A stretch of 64,000 nucleotides of DNA, taken from NCBI RefSeq assembly GCF_900100115.1, contig NZ_FNKL01000004.1:62001-126000 (forward strand), read 5' to 3'. The DNA is from Chryseobacterium soldanellicola. Its GTDB lineage: Bacteria; Bacteroidota; Bacteroidia; Flavobacteriales; Weeksellaceae. This document shows, piece after piece, positions 23,966 to 32,220 of this stretch; the first letter of the stretch is position 1; each line of letters opens with the position of its first letter. Made by a program: the position numbers and the translations under genes. The notes beneath the pieces are model-generated. The model made no database searches. It worked only from the letters and a program-made list of their open reading frames with translations, and was not told the origin of the DNA.

Positions 23966-26128
23966 TCATTTAAAAGGATATATTTTTACTTTTACGTTTT
24001 CTTTAACAGAAGGATTGTCAATGGTCTGTGCTTCGAAAAACTCAGGGGCAGAATCTTTTTCAGTCCATTTTACTAGAGCTTTAAAGAACTCATTTTGGTT
24101 TGTTGAAGCACCTAGTCCAAAAAAAGAATGGTCCAGTCCGGGATATAAAAATAATCTGGAAAATTCTGCCGTTTTCTTGTATGATCCCATTGTTGCAACT
24201 AAGGTATTATAATACTGTATGGAGCCCTGTGGTGGAATCATATTATCTGCAAGGCCATGTGTAATAATTAATTTGCCGCCGTTATTTTTAAAAGTGCTAA
24301 GATCAGTATTAGAGGTCTGATAGAGATAGGAGTACTGCTCAACAGATTGAATAAATAGTTTCTCAAATTCATTAATGTCCACAGTACCAAGATCGAATTT
24401 AGGATCTCCGATCAAAAAATACTTTACCCAATCATCAATTAGTCCGTTAGGTATCGCTTTTAGAGGAATTCCTGAAGTAAAAGCATAATCTGAAAGATTA
24501 CTTCCCTTGGTCAACCCATACCACAAAAATTCGCCCCTTTTGGTTTTTGGTCCCTCCCAGATCTGTCGTACTACGTCAGCATCGGCAATAGTAAATAGAT
24601 CGTTGCCAACCTTTGTTCCCACAAACTCCTGAGGATCCCATTTACATTTCAAAGGATCTTCGATCACACCGTCTATTACACCATCCTTGTCATCCCAAGC
24701 TTTAATTACAGCCTGGGTAACTGCTGCAAGCTTTTCTCTGGATACATAATGCTTTGCATCGTTCATGACGGCAGTAGGCCATAAAAATCCAAGTAAGAAG
24801 TGATTCCAATAAATAGCGGGGCAAGCAGCAATGACCCCGTTGTAATCCAGAGGATATCTCTGTACTGATTCCATGGCCTGTCGCCCCCCATTGGAACCTC
24901 CCACAAAATAGGAATATTTCGGAGTGTTTCCATAGTACTTCTCGGTAATAATCTTGCCTAAGGTCGTCATATCATGAATAGCGACATGTGAAAAATTACG
25001 AATGGCCTGCCAATCAAAACGGTTATTTTTTTCGTCAAATGCGAACGTTCCCCTCGCATCAGGATGACCTCCATCTGTACTTCCTGTCGAGAATCCTTGT
25101 GTCACGGGTTGATTTAATGATTCTGAAGTACCTCCTTGGAAACCTCCTCCGCCAGTACCTTGGAAACGTCCATTCCATTTATCTTGGGGTAAAGCTAGAA
25201 AAACAGTCACACTATCATTGAAAGGTGGATGGTTGACTATGGCTGTAACACGACAAGAATTATCGCTTGACTCTCGCTTTGCAAAAATAATCTTGGTATT
25301 AGGCACCTTGAATTGTATCAGGTCCTCACATTGGCAGGTGGGCATGATGTTCTTGTAGATCGGTTCAAATTGGTTTGTCGTAATTTTTTCCGACTGGCCA
25401 GCAGGTCTTTCAAATATTTTCGAATTAATTGACTGATTAATCTCTATTTTTGTGATCTCGCTCGATAGAAATAATCCTGCTACATTGTTGTTTGATAATA
25501 ACCTGTAAGGATATTTGATGTTCTGTATTTGACGATAATCATCGTATTGGCTGATCATCTCTTTTTTAAGACCAAATGAATTTAAAATTGTTATTGATTT
25601 TATCAATAGATAGGTTTTCCTGTTGAAATAATACAAGGATTCTACACCTGCAGGGCTGGTCAATCTGATTTTCACCAATTCAGCTCCATCTGATCTTTCG
25701 CTGCCTAAGGTCTCAGCTGTATACCCAAGATTCTTATACTTCAAAAGTAAACCCATAGTAGAGAAAATTTTATCTTTTCCGGCAGCATACTTTGCATCTG
25801 GCATGTTCTGTGTGGATTTGTTACCACTTATAAGGTTTGAAATAAATGCCTCTTTTGGATTATAAGTTTCTGTTGTTTGATATATATTACCCAAATTTAT
25901 CTCACTCCTGTAGCCAGTACCGATCAGTATTGTTTCATTGGACGTGACCTTCATCCCATTGATCTCGGATTGTCTTTCAATTGACATTGATTTTATCTTG
26001 GAAAGGTTTGACCTACCTCCTACGGCGTCAATATACTGGTTGATGACCTGGTCGGTTGACTGGGCATATGACCGCTGCGATACTGCAAGTAGTACGATAC
26101 TACAAAATAAATAAAATGTTGATTTCAT
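23966..26128 (-). CDS. Tannase/feruloyl esterase with an N-terminal LolA-like domain
   Basis: This 720-residue exported protein has a signal peptide (residues 1-22, ending QRSYAQ). Residues ~25-245 resemble an outer-membrane-lipoprotein-carrier (LolA-like) beta sheet: INQYIDAVGGRSNLSKIKSM, GTGYRSEINLG, then ESLYYFNRKTYLLIKS. Residues ~262-715 form the tannase family alpha/beta hydrolase. It has the paired Cys segment TCQCEDL, the nucleophile motif FVGGSNGGRQA with Ser412, the Ca-binding-type DDKDGVIDGVIEDPLKC (residues ~479-495), HGLADNMIPP with Asp628 and GLDHSFFG with His667. All three catalytic residues are present. It should hydrolyse phenolic esters (feruloyl or galloyl type) outside the cytoplasm. 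The fusion to a LolA-like domain is unusual. A LytTR-like site lies about 65 bp upstream. Confidence 0.85.
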   Translation of the reverse strand: MKSTFYLFCSIVLLAVSQRSYAQSTDQVINQYIDAVGGRSNLSKIKSMSIERQSEINGMKVTSNETILIGTGYRSEINLGNIYQTTETYNPKEAFISNLISGNKSTQNMPDAKYAAGKDKIFSTMGLLLKYKNLGYTAETLGSERSDGAELVKIRLTSPAGVESLYYFNRKTYLLIKSITILNSFGLKKEMISQYDDYRQIQNIKYPYRLLSNNNVAGLFLSSEITKIEINQSINSKIFERPAGQSEKITTNQFEPIYKNIMPTCQCEDLIQFKVPNTKIIFAKRESSDNSCRVTAIVNHPPFNDSVTVFLALPQDKWNGRFQGTGGGGFQGGTSESLNQPVTQGFSTGSTDGGHPDARGTFAFDEKNNRFDWQAIRNFSHVAIHDMTTLGKIITEKYYGNTPKYSYFVGGSNGGRQAMESVQRYPLDYNGVIAACPAIYWNHFLLGFLWPTAVMNDAKHYVSREKLAAVTQAVIKAWDDKDGVIDGVIEDPLKCKWDPQEFVGTKVGNDLFTIADADVVRQIWEGPKTKRGEFLWYGLTKGSNLSDYAFTSGIPLKAIPNGLIDDWVKYFLIGDPKFDLGTVDINEFEKLFIQSVEQYSYLYQTSNTDLSTFKNNGGKLIITHGLADNMIPPQGSIQYYNTLVATMGSYKKTAEFSRLFLYPGLDHSFFGLGASTNQNEFFKALVKWTEKDSAPEFFEAQTIDNPSVKENVKVKIYPFK

Positions 26129-26192
26129 ATTTTTTTAAATTTAATCTTGATGTTTGCAATAGTAATTCCTTTACTGCGCATTTTAAAGATTA

Positions 26193-26219
26193 CTATACAA
26201 AGCGTAGTTTTTCTTATAC
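26193..26219 (-). promoter_or_regulatory. Candidate LytTR binding site before the esterase
   Basis: On the minus strand GTATAA (26219-26214) and GTATAG (26198-26193) are exactly 21 bp apart, about 65 bp upstream of the esterase ATG at 26128. Confidence 0.65.
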
Positions 26220-26682
26220 GTAATCGTTAAAACTAGCAAATACGAGAAAGATGGACCATTAAATCTCACCAGATTGATAATTCTGCGTCTTACATATTCC
26301 TTGTAAGACGGCGGATTTTTTGCAATGTTTTCAGCAATGTTAAATAGTTTAAAAAGACGATTATTTTCCAAGATTTTTATGATTGCTCACTTAAATTTTA
26401 AGAATGAATTCTCAAGTTTTTATAATATGTTCTTTCAATTTGGACATTCTTACTTCTTGAAAAAATGCATGCCTTTAAAATCTAATGCTGGATTCTAAAT
26501 TTTAAGTACTGAGAAAATTGTTTTCGTATAGTATATTATATGGTTCATATAATTTATTTTGTAGTATGTGTCAATAGATTTAAATTTGTAGTTGTTTTAT
26601 TCAAAGGTTAATAAGTCTTGAAAAATAGCATGTTAGATAGATTTGAAATGGTGAGAAGACCTTTATTTATTGAACTACATTC
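26220..26682. other. Divergent regulatory spacer between esterase and kinase
   Basis: No convincing gene. A small inverted repeat GTCTTAC/GTAAGAC (about 26287-26309) lies here. A minus-strand frame at 26183-26371 overlaps the operator and is not accepted. Confidence 0.45.
26526..26552 (+). promoter_or_regulatory. Candidate LytTR binding site before the kinase/regulator operon
   Basis: GTATAG (26526-26531) and ATATAA (26547-26552) are 21 bp apart, 131 bp upstream of the kinase ATG. The second hexamer is degenerate. It may serve autoregulation. Confidence 0.45.
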
Positions 26683-27771
26683 ATGGATGAAAAAGTAATG
26701 GCCAACCGTTCCATTGGGGAAATAGCTATATTTTATAAGATAGGAAAATTCATAACTAGCCCTAAATATTCTCTGATGAGAAATGGCGTGGCTGTTGCTC
26801 TGCTGGGAATATTTATGTGGGTCGCAAGACAACCTAATACATTCCGAGGAGTATATGATCATTATCAATGGATATTTACCTATGTGATTCTTTTATCGTT
26901 GTTCTATAGTAATCTCTATTGGTTAGTACCCGAGTTTCTTTTTAAGAAAAAAATAGTGATATATGGGATAGGTCTTCTCCTGTTGAATTTAGCAGGTAGT
27001 ATGGTGATCTATCTGTTTCATGTATTTGTTTTAGAGCCACACAGGGTTGTCAAAGTTCAGGAAAAACCCTTTGTTATTCTGCAGACCATTGTACTCGCCA
27101 TATTTCTTTTGTTAATAATTTTATCTTCCACGTCTGTTAAATTCTTCAAAAAATGGATCAGTGACATTGAAAAGATCAATGAGCTGGAAAGGCGTGCGTT
27201 GGAAAGCGAACTTAACGCACTGCGACATCAAATTCAACCTCACTTTTTATTTAATATGCTTAACAATATCAATGTTCTCACTAGAAAAGACCCTGCAAAG
27301 GCCTCCAATATTATAGTGAGATTTTCAGAGTTTCTTAGACATTTGTTATATGAGAATAACCATACAGAAACTGCCCTTTCGGGCGAGATCAAATTTTTAA
27401 CTGACTACCTGAATTTGGAGGCGATGCGAAGGGATGATTTCGACTATTCTATCAATTATGAGGAAGAAAATATTAAAAATGTAATTTTGCCTCCAAATAT
27501 TTTACTGGTCTTTGTGGAAAACGCTATCAAACATAGCGCTGATCCCTCCGAAGGTTCTTACATAGATCTTCGATTCTCCATTGAAAATAATGAGTTCTGT
27601 TTCTGGTGTACTAATTCGATTCCTATATTTACGAATCGGAACTCGAAGAGTTCTGGTATTGGTCTGTTAAATCTAGAAAGAAGATTACAACTGCTATACA
27701 ACGACAATTTTTATTTAAATTCCTCTTGTAACGAAAACGAATACATTGCAAGTCTAAAACTACCACTATGA
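26683..27771 (+). CDS. LytS/YehU-type sensor histidine kinase
   Basis: This 362-residue kinase has four membrane helices (residues ~32-150), a linker coiled coil, the phosphoacceptor motif RHQIQPHFLFNMLNNINVLT with His187, and a HATPase domain with NILLVFVENAIKHSAD and SSGIGLLNLERRLQLLYND. It is a paralogue of the kinase at 16187. The stop overlaps the start of the LytTR regulator by four bases, so the two form a standard two-component pair. The ligand is unknown; the short periplasmic loops suggest sensing within the membrane. Confidence 0.9.
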   Translation: MDEKVMANRSIGEIAIFYKIGKFITSPKYSLMRNGVAVALLGIFMWVARQPNTFRGVYDHYQWIFTYVILLSLFYSNLYWLVPEFLFKKKIVIYGIGLLLLNLAGSMVIYLFHVFVLEPHRVVKVQEKPFVILQTIVLAIFLLLIILSSTSVKFFKKWISDIEKINELERRALESELNALRHQIQPHFLFNMLNNINVLTRKDPAKASNIIVRFSEFLRHLLYENNHTETALSGEIKFLTDYLNLEAMRRDDFDYSINYEEENIKNVILPPNILLVFVENAIKHSADPSEGSYIDLRFSIENNEFCFWCTNSIPIFTNRNSKSSGIGLLNLERRLQLLYNDNFYLNSSCNENEYIASLKLPL

Positions 27772-28466
27772 ATTGTATTGTAATTGATGACGAACCATTT
27801 GCACGTCTTGGCATGGAAGATCTGATCTTATCGACCAAAGATCTGAAACTATTGGGGACCTTTAAGAGTGCCGCTGCTGTCTCTGAATATCTGAAGTTGA
27901 ATAAGGTCGACCTTATATTTCTTGATATTGAGATGCCAGGTATGAGCGGAATTGAATTTGCGCAATCAATACCGACACATACACTTGTTATCTTTACTAC
28001 AGCATATTCCCAGTATGCATTTGAGAGCTATGAAGTTGATGCTGTTGACTATTTATTGAAACCGATATTAGAAGACCGCTTTCATAAAGCTGTCACTAAG
28101 GCATTTAATTATCATCATATGCTAATGAATAATAAGGCAAGTGTTGAAGAGACGGAGGAAAATTATATAATGGTACGTGCAGATCGGAAAAACTACAAGA
28201 TTTTACACGAGAACATCTTATATATTGAGGCACTTAAGGATTATGTGATCATTTACACAAAGACCAACAGATGTATTACTTGGATGAATCTCAAGACCAT
28301 TTATTCGAAATTACCACAGAAAGTGTTTTCCCGAATCAGTAAAAGCTATGTCGTCAATCATCTTGCAATAGATTCATATGATAATAATGCAGTATACATC
28401 GGAGAACATGAAATAAATATAGGAAGCAGATATCTGAATGATTTTATCAACAATTATAATTCATGA
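27768..28466 (+). CDS. LytTR-type response regulator
   Basis: The 232-residue protein has a receiver domain (residues ~1-120) with acidic residues DDEP near the N-terminus, the phosphoacceptor Asp53 in LIFLDIEMPGMSG, and the conserved Thr and Lys in FTTAYSQYAFESYEVDAVDY followed by LLKP. The LytTR DNA-binding domain (residues ~135-230) shows ENILYIEALKDYVIIYTKTN, KVFSRISKSYVVNHLAIDSY and a final HEINIGSRY. LytTR dimers bind two direct repeats about two helical turns apart, which is exactly the spacing of the hexamer pairs at five nearby promoters. Translationally coupled to the kinase. Confidence 0.9.
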   Translation: MNCIVIDDEPFARLGMEDLILSTKDLKLLGTFKSAAAVSEYLKLNKVDLIFLDIEMPGMSGIEFAQSIPTHTLVIFTTAYSQYAFESYEVDAVDYLLKPILEDRFHKAVTKAFNYHHMLMNNKASVEETEENYIMVRADRKNYKILHENILYIEALKDYVIIYTKTNRCITWMNLKTIYSKLPQKVFSRISKSYVVNHLAIDSYDNNAVYIGEHEINIGSRYLNDFINNYNS

Positions 28467-28532
28467 TGAATCTGTGGTGCAAAAAAGCTCCCGATTATTT
28501 AAACAGGAGATTTTATTAGATAGTTGACACAA

Positions 28533-29346
28533 CTAAATTTTGTTGAGGATTTTTTTAAGTTGACATTCGCCTTCGTTAGTCTGAGCACTTTTTTCCGTAG
28601 AAGTAATCATCCTGGCAGCAGCTGCAGGTTTTGCTAATACTTTGCACAGCATTGCACTTTCTGTAATAATTCCATTTGTGTTTTGAAAAGTTGCATTCAC
28701 TGCATTTTTTGCTGCATCGATAACACCAGAAAGCAGTGCTGCCATTCGGTTTGCAAGAGTTGATACAAATGAATCGATTTCTTCTTCCGGAATTGCCCTA
28801 TTGATTATACCATATTTTTGGGCCATTGCCGAATCAAGCAATTCTGCTCCTAAAATTATCTCAAGCGCCCTTGATCTTCCGGTCAGTTTACTCAAATATT
28901 ACGTTCCCCCTCCTCCGGGAATTATTCCCATCAATACTTCGGACTGCGCAAGCCAGGTTTTATCAGATACTGCAAAACGCATATCAAGCGCCATAGCCAA
29001 TTAATTACCACCACCTCTTGCACATCCCGACAGTTTGGCAATAGTTATCTGGGGAAGGTTGCGAAGGCGCTCATGAAGTTTCTGCATTGGGTTAAACAAA
29101 GGATCCCCCTTCACTGTCTGCCAGATTCATAAAGGAAGCCGGATCAGTTACAAAATTCATATCTCCGTGGGCAATAAAGAACTCTGGGTTACTACTTTGA
29201 AAGACGATCACCTTTACGAATTTGTCTAAAGCCACTTTTTCTGCAAATTCTTTAAGTTCTGAAATTAGAACGGCATTTAGAACATTAATAGGCGGATTAT
29301 TAAGTGTAAGATATGCTACACCATTGGTAAATTCTACGTTTATCAA
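28533..29346 (-). pseudogene. Decayed enoyl-CoA hydratase/isomerase gene
   Basis: The N-terminal segment (from ATG at 29346: INVEFTNGVAYLTLNNPPIN, then VIVFQSSNPEFFIAHGD) and the C-terminal segment (SKLTGRSRALEIILGAELLD to 28533) belong to one crotonase-fold protein. Between them the frame is broken. There is a shift near 29095, a stop in GGGN*LAMALDMRFA and another in IIPGGGGT*YLSKLTGR, where TAA replaces expected Glu and Gln codons. Several independent nonsense changes mean true decay, not a sequencing slip. The intact enzyme would hydrate or isomerise an acyl-CoA and could have followed the acyl-CoA synthetase at 17690 in an aromatic-acid side-chain pathway. That link is inference. Confidence 0.85.
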
Positions 29347-29485
29347 TTTATAGTTTTGTTATTGTGCGAGATTTTTGCCCGTTTCTTTTTGTGTATTCAT
29401 TTTGGATGATTTAATTGTTTAAAAACTTATACAAATTTGATTATTCCAGAGGACTTAGAAGAAGACATTTGTCTTCATTATTTAT

Positions 29486-30201
29486 GGACTTGGCAGAGAT
29501 ATGGTTATCATTCTGGCAAAAAAAGGTAACAATATTATTTTTACCTATCATAGTAATAAGAGCGAAGCAGATAAGGTTGTATCTGAGGTTTTATCGCTTG
29601 GTCAAAAAGCTATCGCTTACCAATTGGACCTTGGTAGCACAAAAGCCTTTGACAGTTTCGTTGCTCAGATAAGTGAGCATTTATTGGAACACGAGGGCTC
29701 ACCAAACTTCGATTATCTGATTAACAATGCAGGTGTAGGCCTTTATGGTTCCGTAAGGGACACAACTGAGGAGGTGTTTGACACACTAATGAATATTCAT
29801 TTTAATGGTGTCTATTCTTGACACAGAAATTGCTTCCACTAATTAATGATGGAGGTAGAATTATAAATGTTTCGTCCGGGTTGACCAGGGTTTCTTTCCT
29901 GACGTATCTGCTTATGCAAGCATGAAAGGAGCAATCGAAACCTACACAAGTTGTCTGGCTAAGGAGTTAGGACGCAGGCAAATTACGGTCAACAGTATTG
30001 CTCCCAGAGCTATTGCGACTGAATTTGGAGGAGGTTCCACAAAAACTGATGGAAACAAAAGAAATGCAGTAGCTGTAGTCACAGCATTGGGACGTGTTGT
30101 TGAACCTGAGGATGGAGGTGTGGTTAGCTTTTCTTTGTACTCCTGAAGCTCGGTGGGTTAACGCACAAAGAATTGAGATCTCCGGAGGAATGATGATCTG
30201 A
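29486..30201 (+). pseudogene. Decayed short-chain dehydrogenase/reductase gene
   Basis: Protein-like segments of one SDR appear in successive frames: GLGRDMVIILAKKGNNIIFT at the start (with the upstream TGxxxG turn mostly lost), YLINNAGVGLYGSVRDTTEE, a stop after NGVYS, then INVSSG, the catalytic-type YASMKGAIETYTSCLAKELG, NSIAPRAIATEF, and the C-terminal WVNAQRIEISGGMMI in yet another frame ending at 30201. At least three frame or stop lesions are present. The original enzyme was a 3-ketoacyl-ACP-reductase-like SDR. Partly similar text around 29440-29480 suggests a small rearrangement at its 5' end. Confidence 0.8.
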
Positions 30202-30332
30202 TAATTGTAAATTTGTAATATGAGACACCATCAGGTACATAGGGTAAAATCAATTCTGAATTTCATAAGATGAATAGAATGCCTTCGCCTCAGCATCTTC
30301 TTATAAGTGTATTTAATTATGAAACTTTTTAA

Positions 30333-31131
30333 TGCTCCCAGGATATAAACCACAAAAATTTTGTATTTGACTTCTATCATATTTCCATAAAACGCAGCAT
30401 TGATGCTAAATTTATGTATGGGCAAAGTCATTACGATTTCGATGATGGAGTAATGTTTTTTATTGCTCAGAATCAGGTTTTTGGAATTGAAAAGATTGAA
30501 GAAATTGCCAGCAATAAAAGCGGATGGGTGCTTATGATACATCCTGACTTTTTATGGAATACTTCACTTGGAAAAAATATTAGTCATTATGAATTCTTTG
30601 ATTATGCTGTAAATGAAGGATTGTTTCTGTCTGAAAGGGAAGATGCAACGCTAAATACCATCGTGAAAAATCTTGAACAAGAATACAATGCCAACATAGA
30701 TAAATTTAGCCAAAGCATAATTGTTTCCCAGTTGGAAACAATGCTGAACTATTCGAAGCGTTTTTACCAGAGGCAATTTCTGACATGCGCTTTAAACACT
30801 CATAGTATTTTAGCTACTGTCGAAAAAACAATTGAAGATTTTTTAATGATGAGAATACATCCGGGTGCCTTCGGTTCAAGGTGTGGCTCAATCTCTGAAT
30901 ATATCTCCTATGTATTTGAGCAGTTTATTAAAATCACTTACAGGTGTGACTGTGCAACAGCATATTCACGAGAAGCTGATCCACAAAGCCAAAGAAAAAT
31001 TATCAACTACTGAACTGACTGTTTCTGAAATAGCTTTTCAACTGGGATTTGAGCACAGTCAGAGCTTCTCTAAATTATTTAAGAATAAAACAAATTTATC
31101 GCCTATAGATTTCAGAAGCTCGTTTAATTGA
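30333..31131 (+). pseudogene. Frameshifted AraC family regulator
   Basis: The frame from about 30333 encodes a typical AraC sensor half (FVFDFYHISIKRSIDAKFMY, SHYDFDDGVMFFIAQNQVFG, VLMIHPDFLWNTSLGKNISH, SQLETMLNYSKRFYQRQFLT). Near 30860 it leaves frame, and the DNA-binding half continues in another frame (VQGVAQSLNISPMYLSSLLK, TTELTVSEIAFQLGFEHSQS, NKTNLSPIDFRSSF) to 31131. The first ~30 residues also lack a start codon. The C-terminal half closely resembles the AraC fragment at 8309-8653. Together with the SDR just upstream it was probably a regulator-target pair. Confidence 0.8.
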
Positions 31132-31601
31132 TGAGAGAGAAACTTATCTGGATAAGCTATCATATGTACTGAGACATTAGATATGCTGACAAAAATTGGA
31201 GAAAAATTCAAGCTACATGTTAAAATTGGCGAGATTATTCTTCAATTTTTTTATTTTTCAAAATCAAATATCTTCTTTTTATACTTTACCAAATTTAGAA
31301 TTAGTCAGATCTGATATCCTGCAACTTTTCATCAATGGAAGAAGTGTTATATGTAAAAGTGATAAAAGATTTGGATGCAAGTCGGCATACCATTCATATA
31401 AACGCTTAAAGGGTTTGCCCTTATTCAGCTATTCATAAATGTCGTAAGATAATTTGGCCACTCTTCGGCATTGTCAGCAAAAATAATGCTTTTACAAGAA
31501 CCAATAACCTGTTTGATGATCTACTGGTTACCGATTCAATTTTAGGAACATGTGTCTTTCCCATCAAAGGTTAGAGTCATGAAATAAGATATTTTAGATA
31601 A
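31132..31601. other. Degenerate stretch with possible coding remnants
   Basis: From 31335 a frame reads MEEVLYVKVIKDLDASRHTI up to a stop at 31407, and the same frame continues beyond it with FGIVSKNNAFTRTNNLFDDL to a stop at 31572-31574. The wording is protein-like but I recognise no family. It fits the surrounding run of decayed genes. Confidence 0.3.
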
Positions 31602-32086
31602 TTTTATATTTTTAATGGTCAGGCAACAGCCTATTATGGTACCAAAAATGGGTCTTGGTCATTGATAAACTTGGGAATAGGGGGGTGGCAGAAAATAAAT
31701 TTGACAGGATCTTCAGATACGAAATTTGGTGATCCAACAGCGTTCATTAATGGTGCCTATACCATACAGAGATCTGGACTTTATGCTGTAAATTATGAGA
31801 TACAATTTGAATCTGGGATCAACTTAGAGGCTCTGGGCGGGCGAAGTCTGGGATTACGAAAAAACACCACCATTTGGGAGCAAAAAAGATTTGATGGTGT
31901 TAGAGTATCATTATTAGATATTACTTTAGCAGCTCTCCCTGTGACTTCTACCACTATAAATACAATTGTTCCATTATCTACAAGTGATTCCGTACCTTTG
32001 CAGTAAATTCGGATGGGTTATTGAATTTGGGATTATTGACAAATTCTAAGCTCATACTACAGATCTATAGAATTTCCAATCTGTAA
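31602..32086 (+). pseudogene. C-terminal fragment of a C1q/TNF-like beta-sandwich protein
   Basis: From 31602 the frame encodes NGQATAYYGTKNGSWSLINL, INGAYTIQRSGLYAVNYEIQ, LGGRSLGLRKNTTIWEQKRF and PVTSTTINTIVPLSTSDSV. This is the pattern of the C1q-like jelly-roll domain at the end of many secreted Flavobacteriales proteins. A shift near 31995 moves the last strand (TFAVNSDGLLNLGLLTNSKL) into another frame that stops at 32086, and the 5' side is closed by a stop at 31599. The protein is therefore an N-terminally truncated, frameshifted remnant. Confidence 0.65.
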
Positions 32087-32220
32087 ATTTGTTGATGAGC
32101 GAGAATATTATATGTAGATATTCCTTGGTAATTATCAAAGTTGCTATATATTCATCAAAATCAATCAATGAGGAATTTAAGGAGATGATTAATAAAAGCA
32201 AGATTAAAAAATTTTAGATT

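Noticed and set aside
26183..26371. Minus-strand frame of 62 codons before the esterase
   Set aside because: It overlaps the candidate LytTR operator and has no downstream continuation; probably chance, though an eroded gene cannot be excluded.
31196..31438. Plus-strand frame of 80 codons
   Set aside because: Phe/Leu-rich AT-derived text in a region of decayed genes, no motif.
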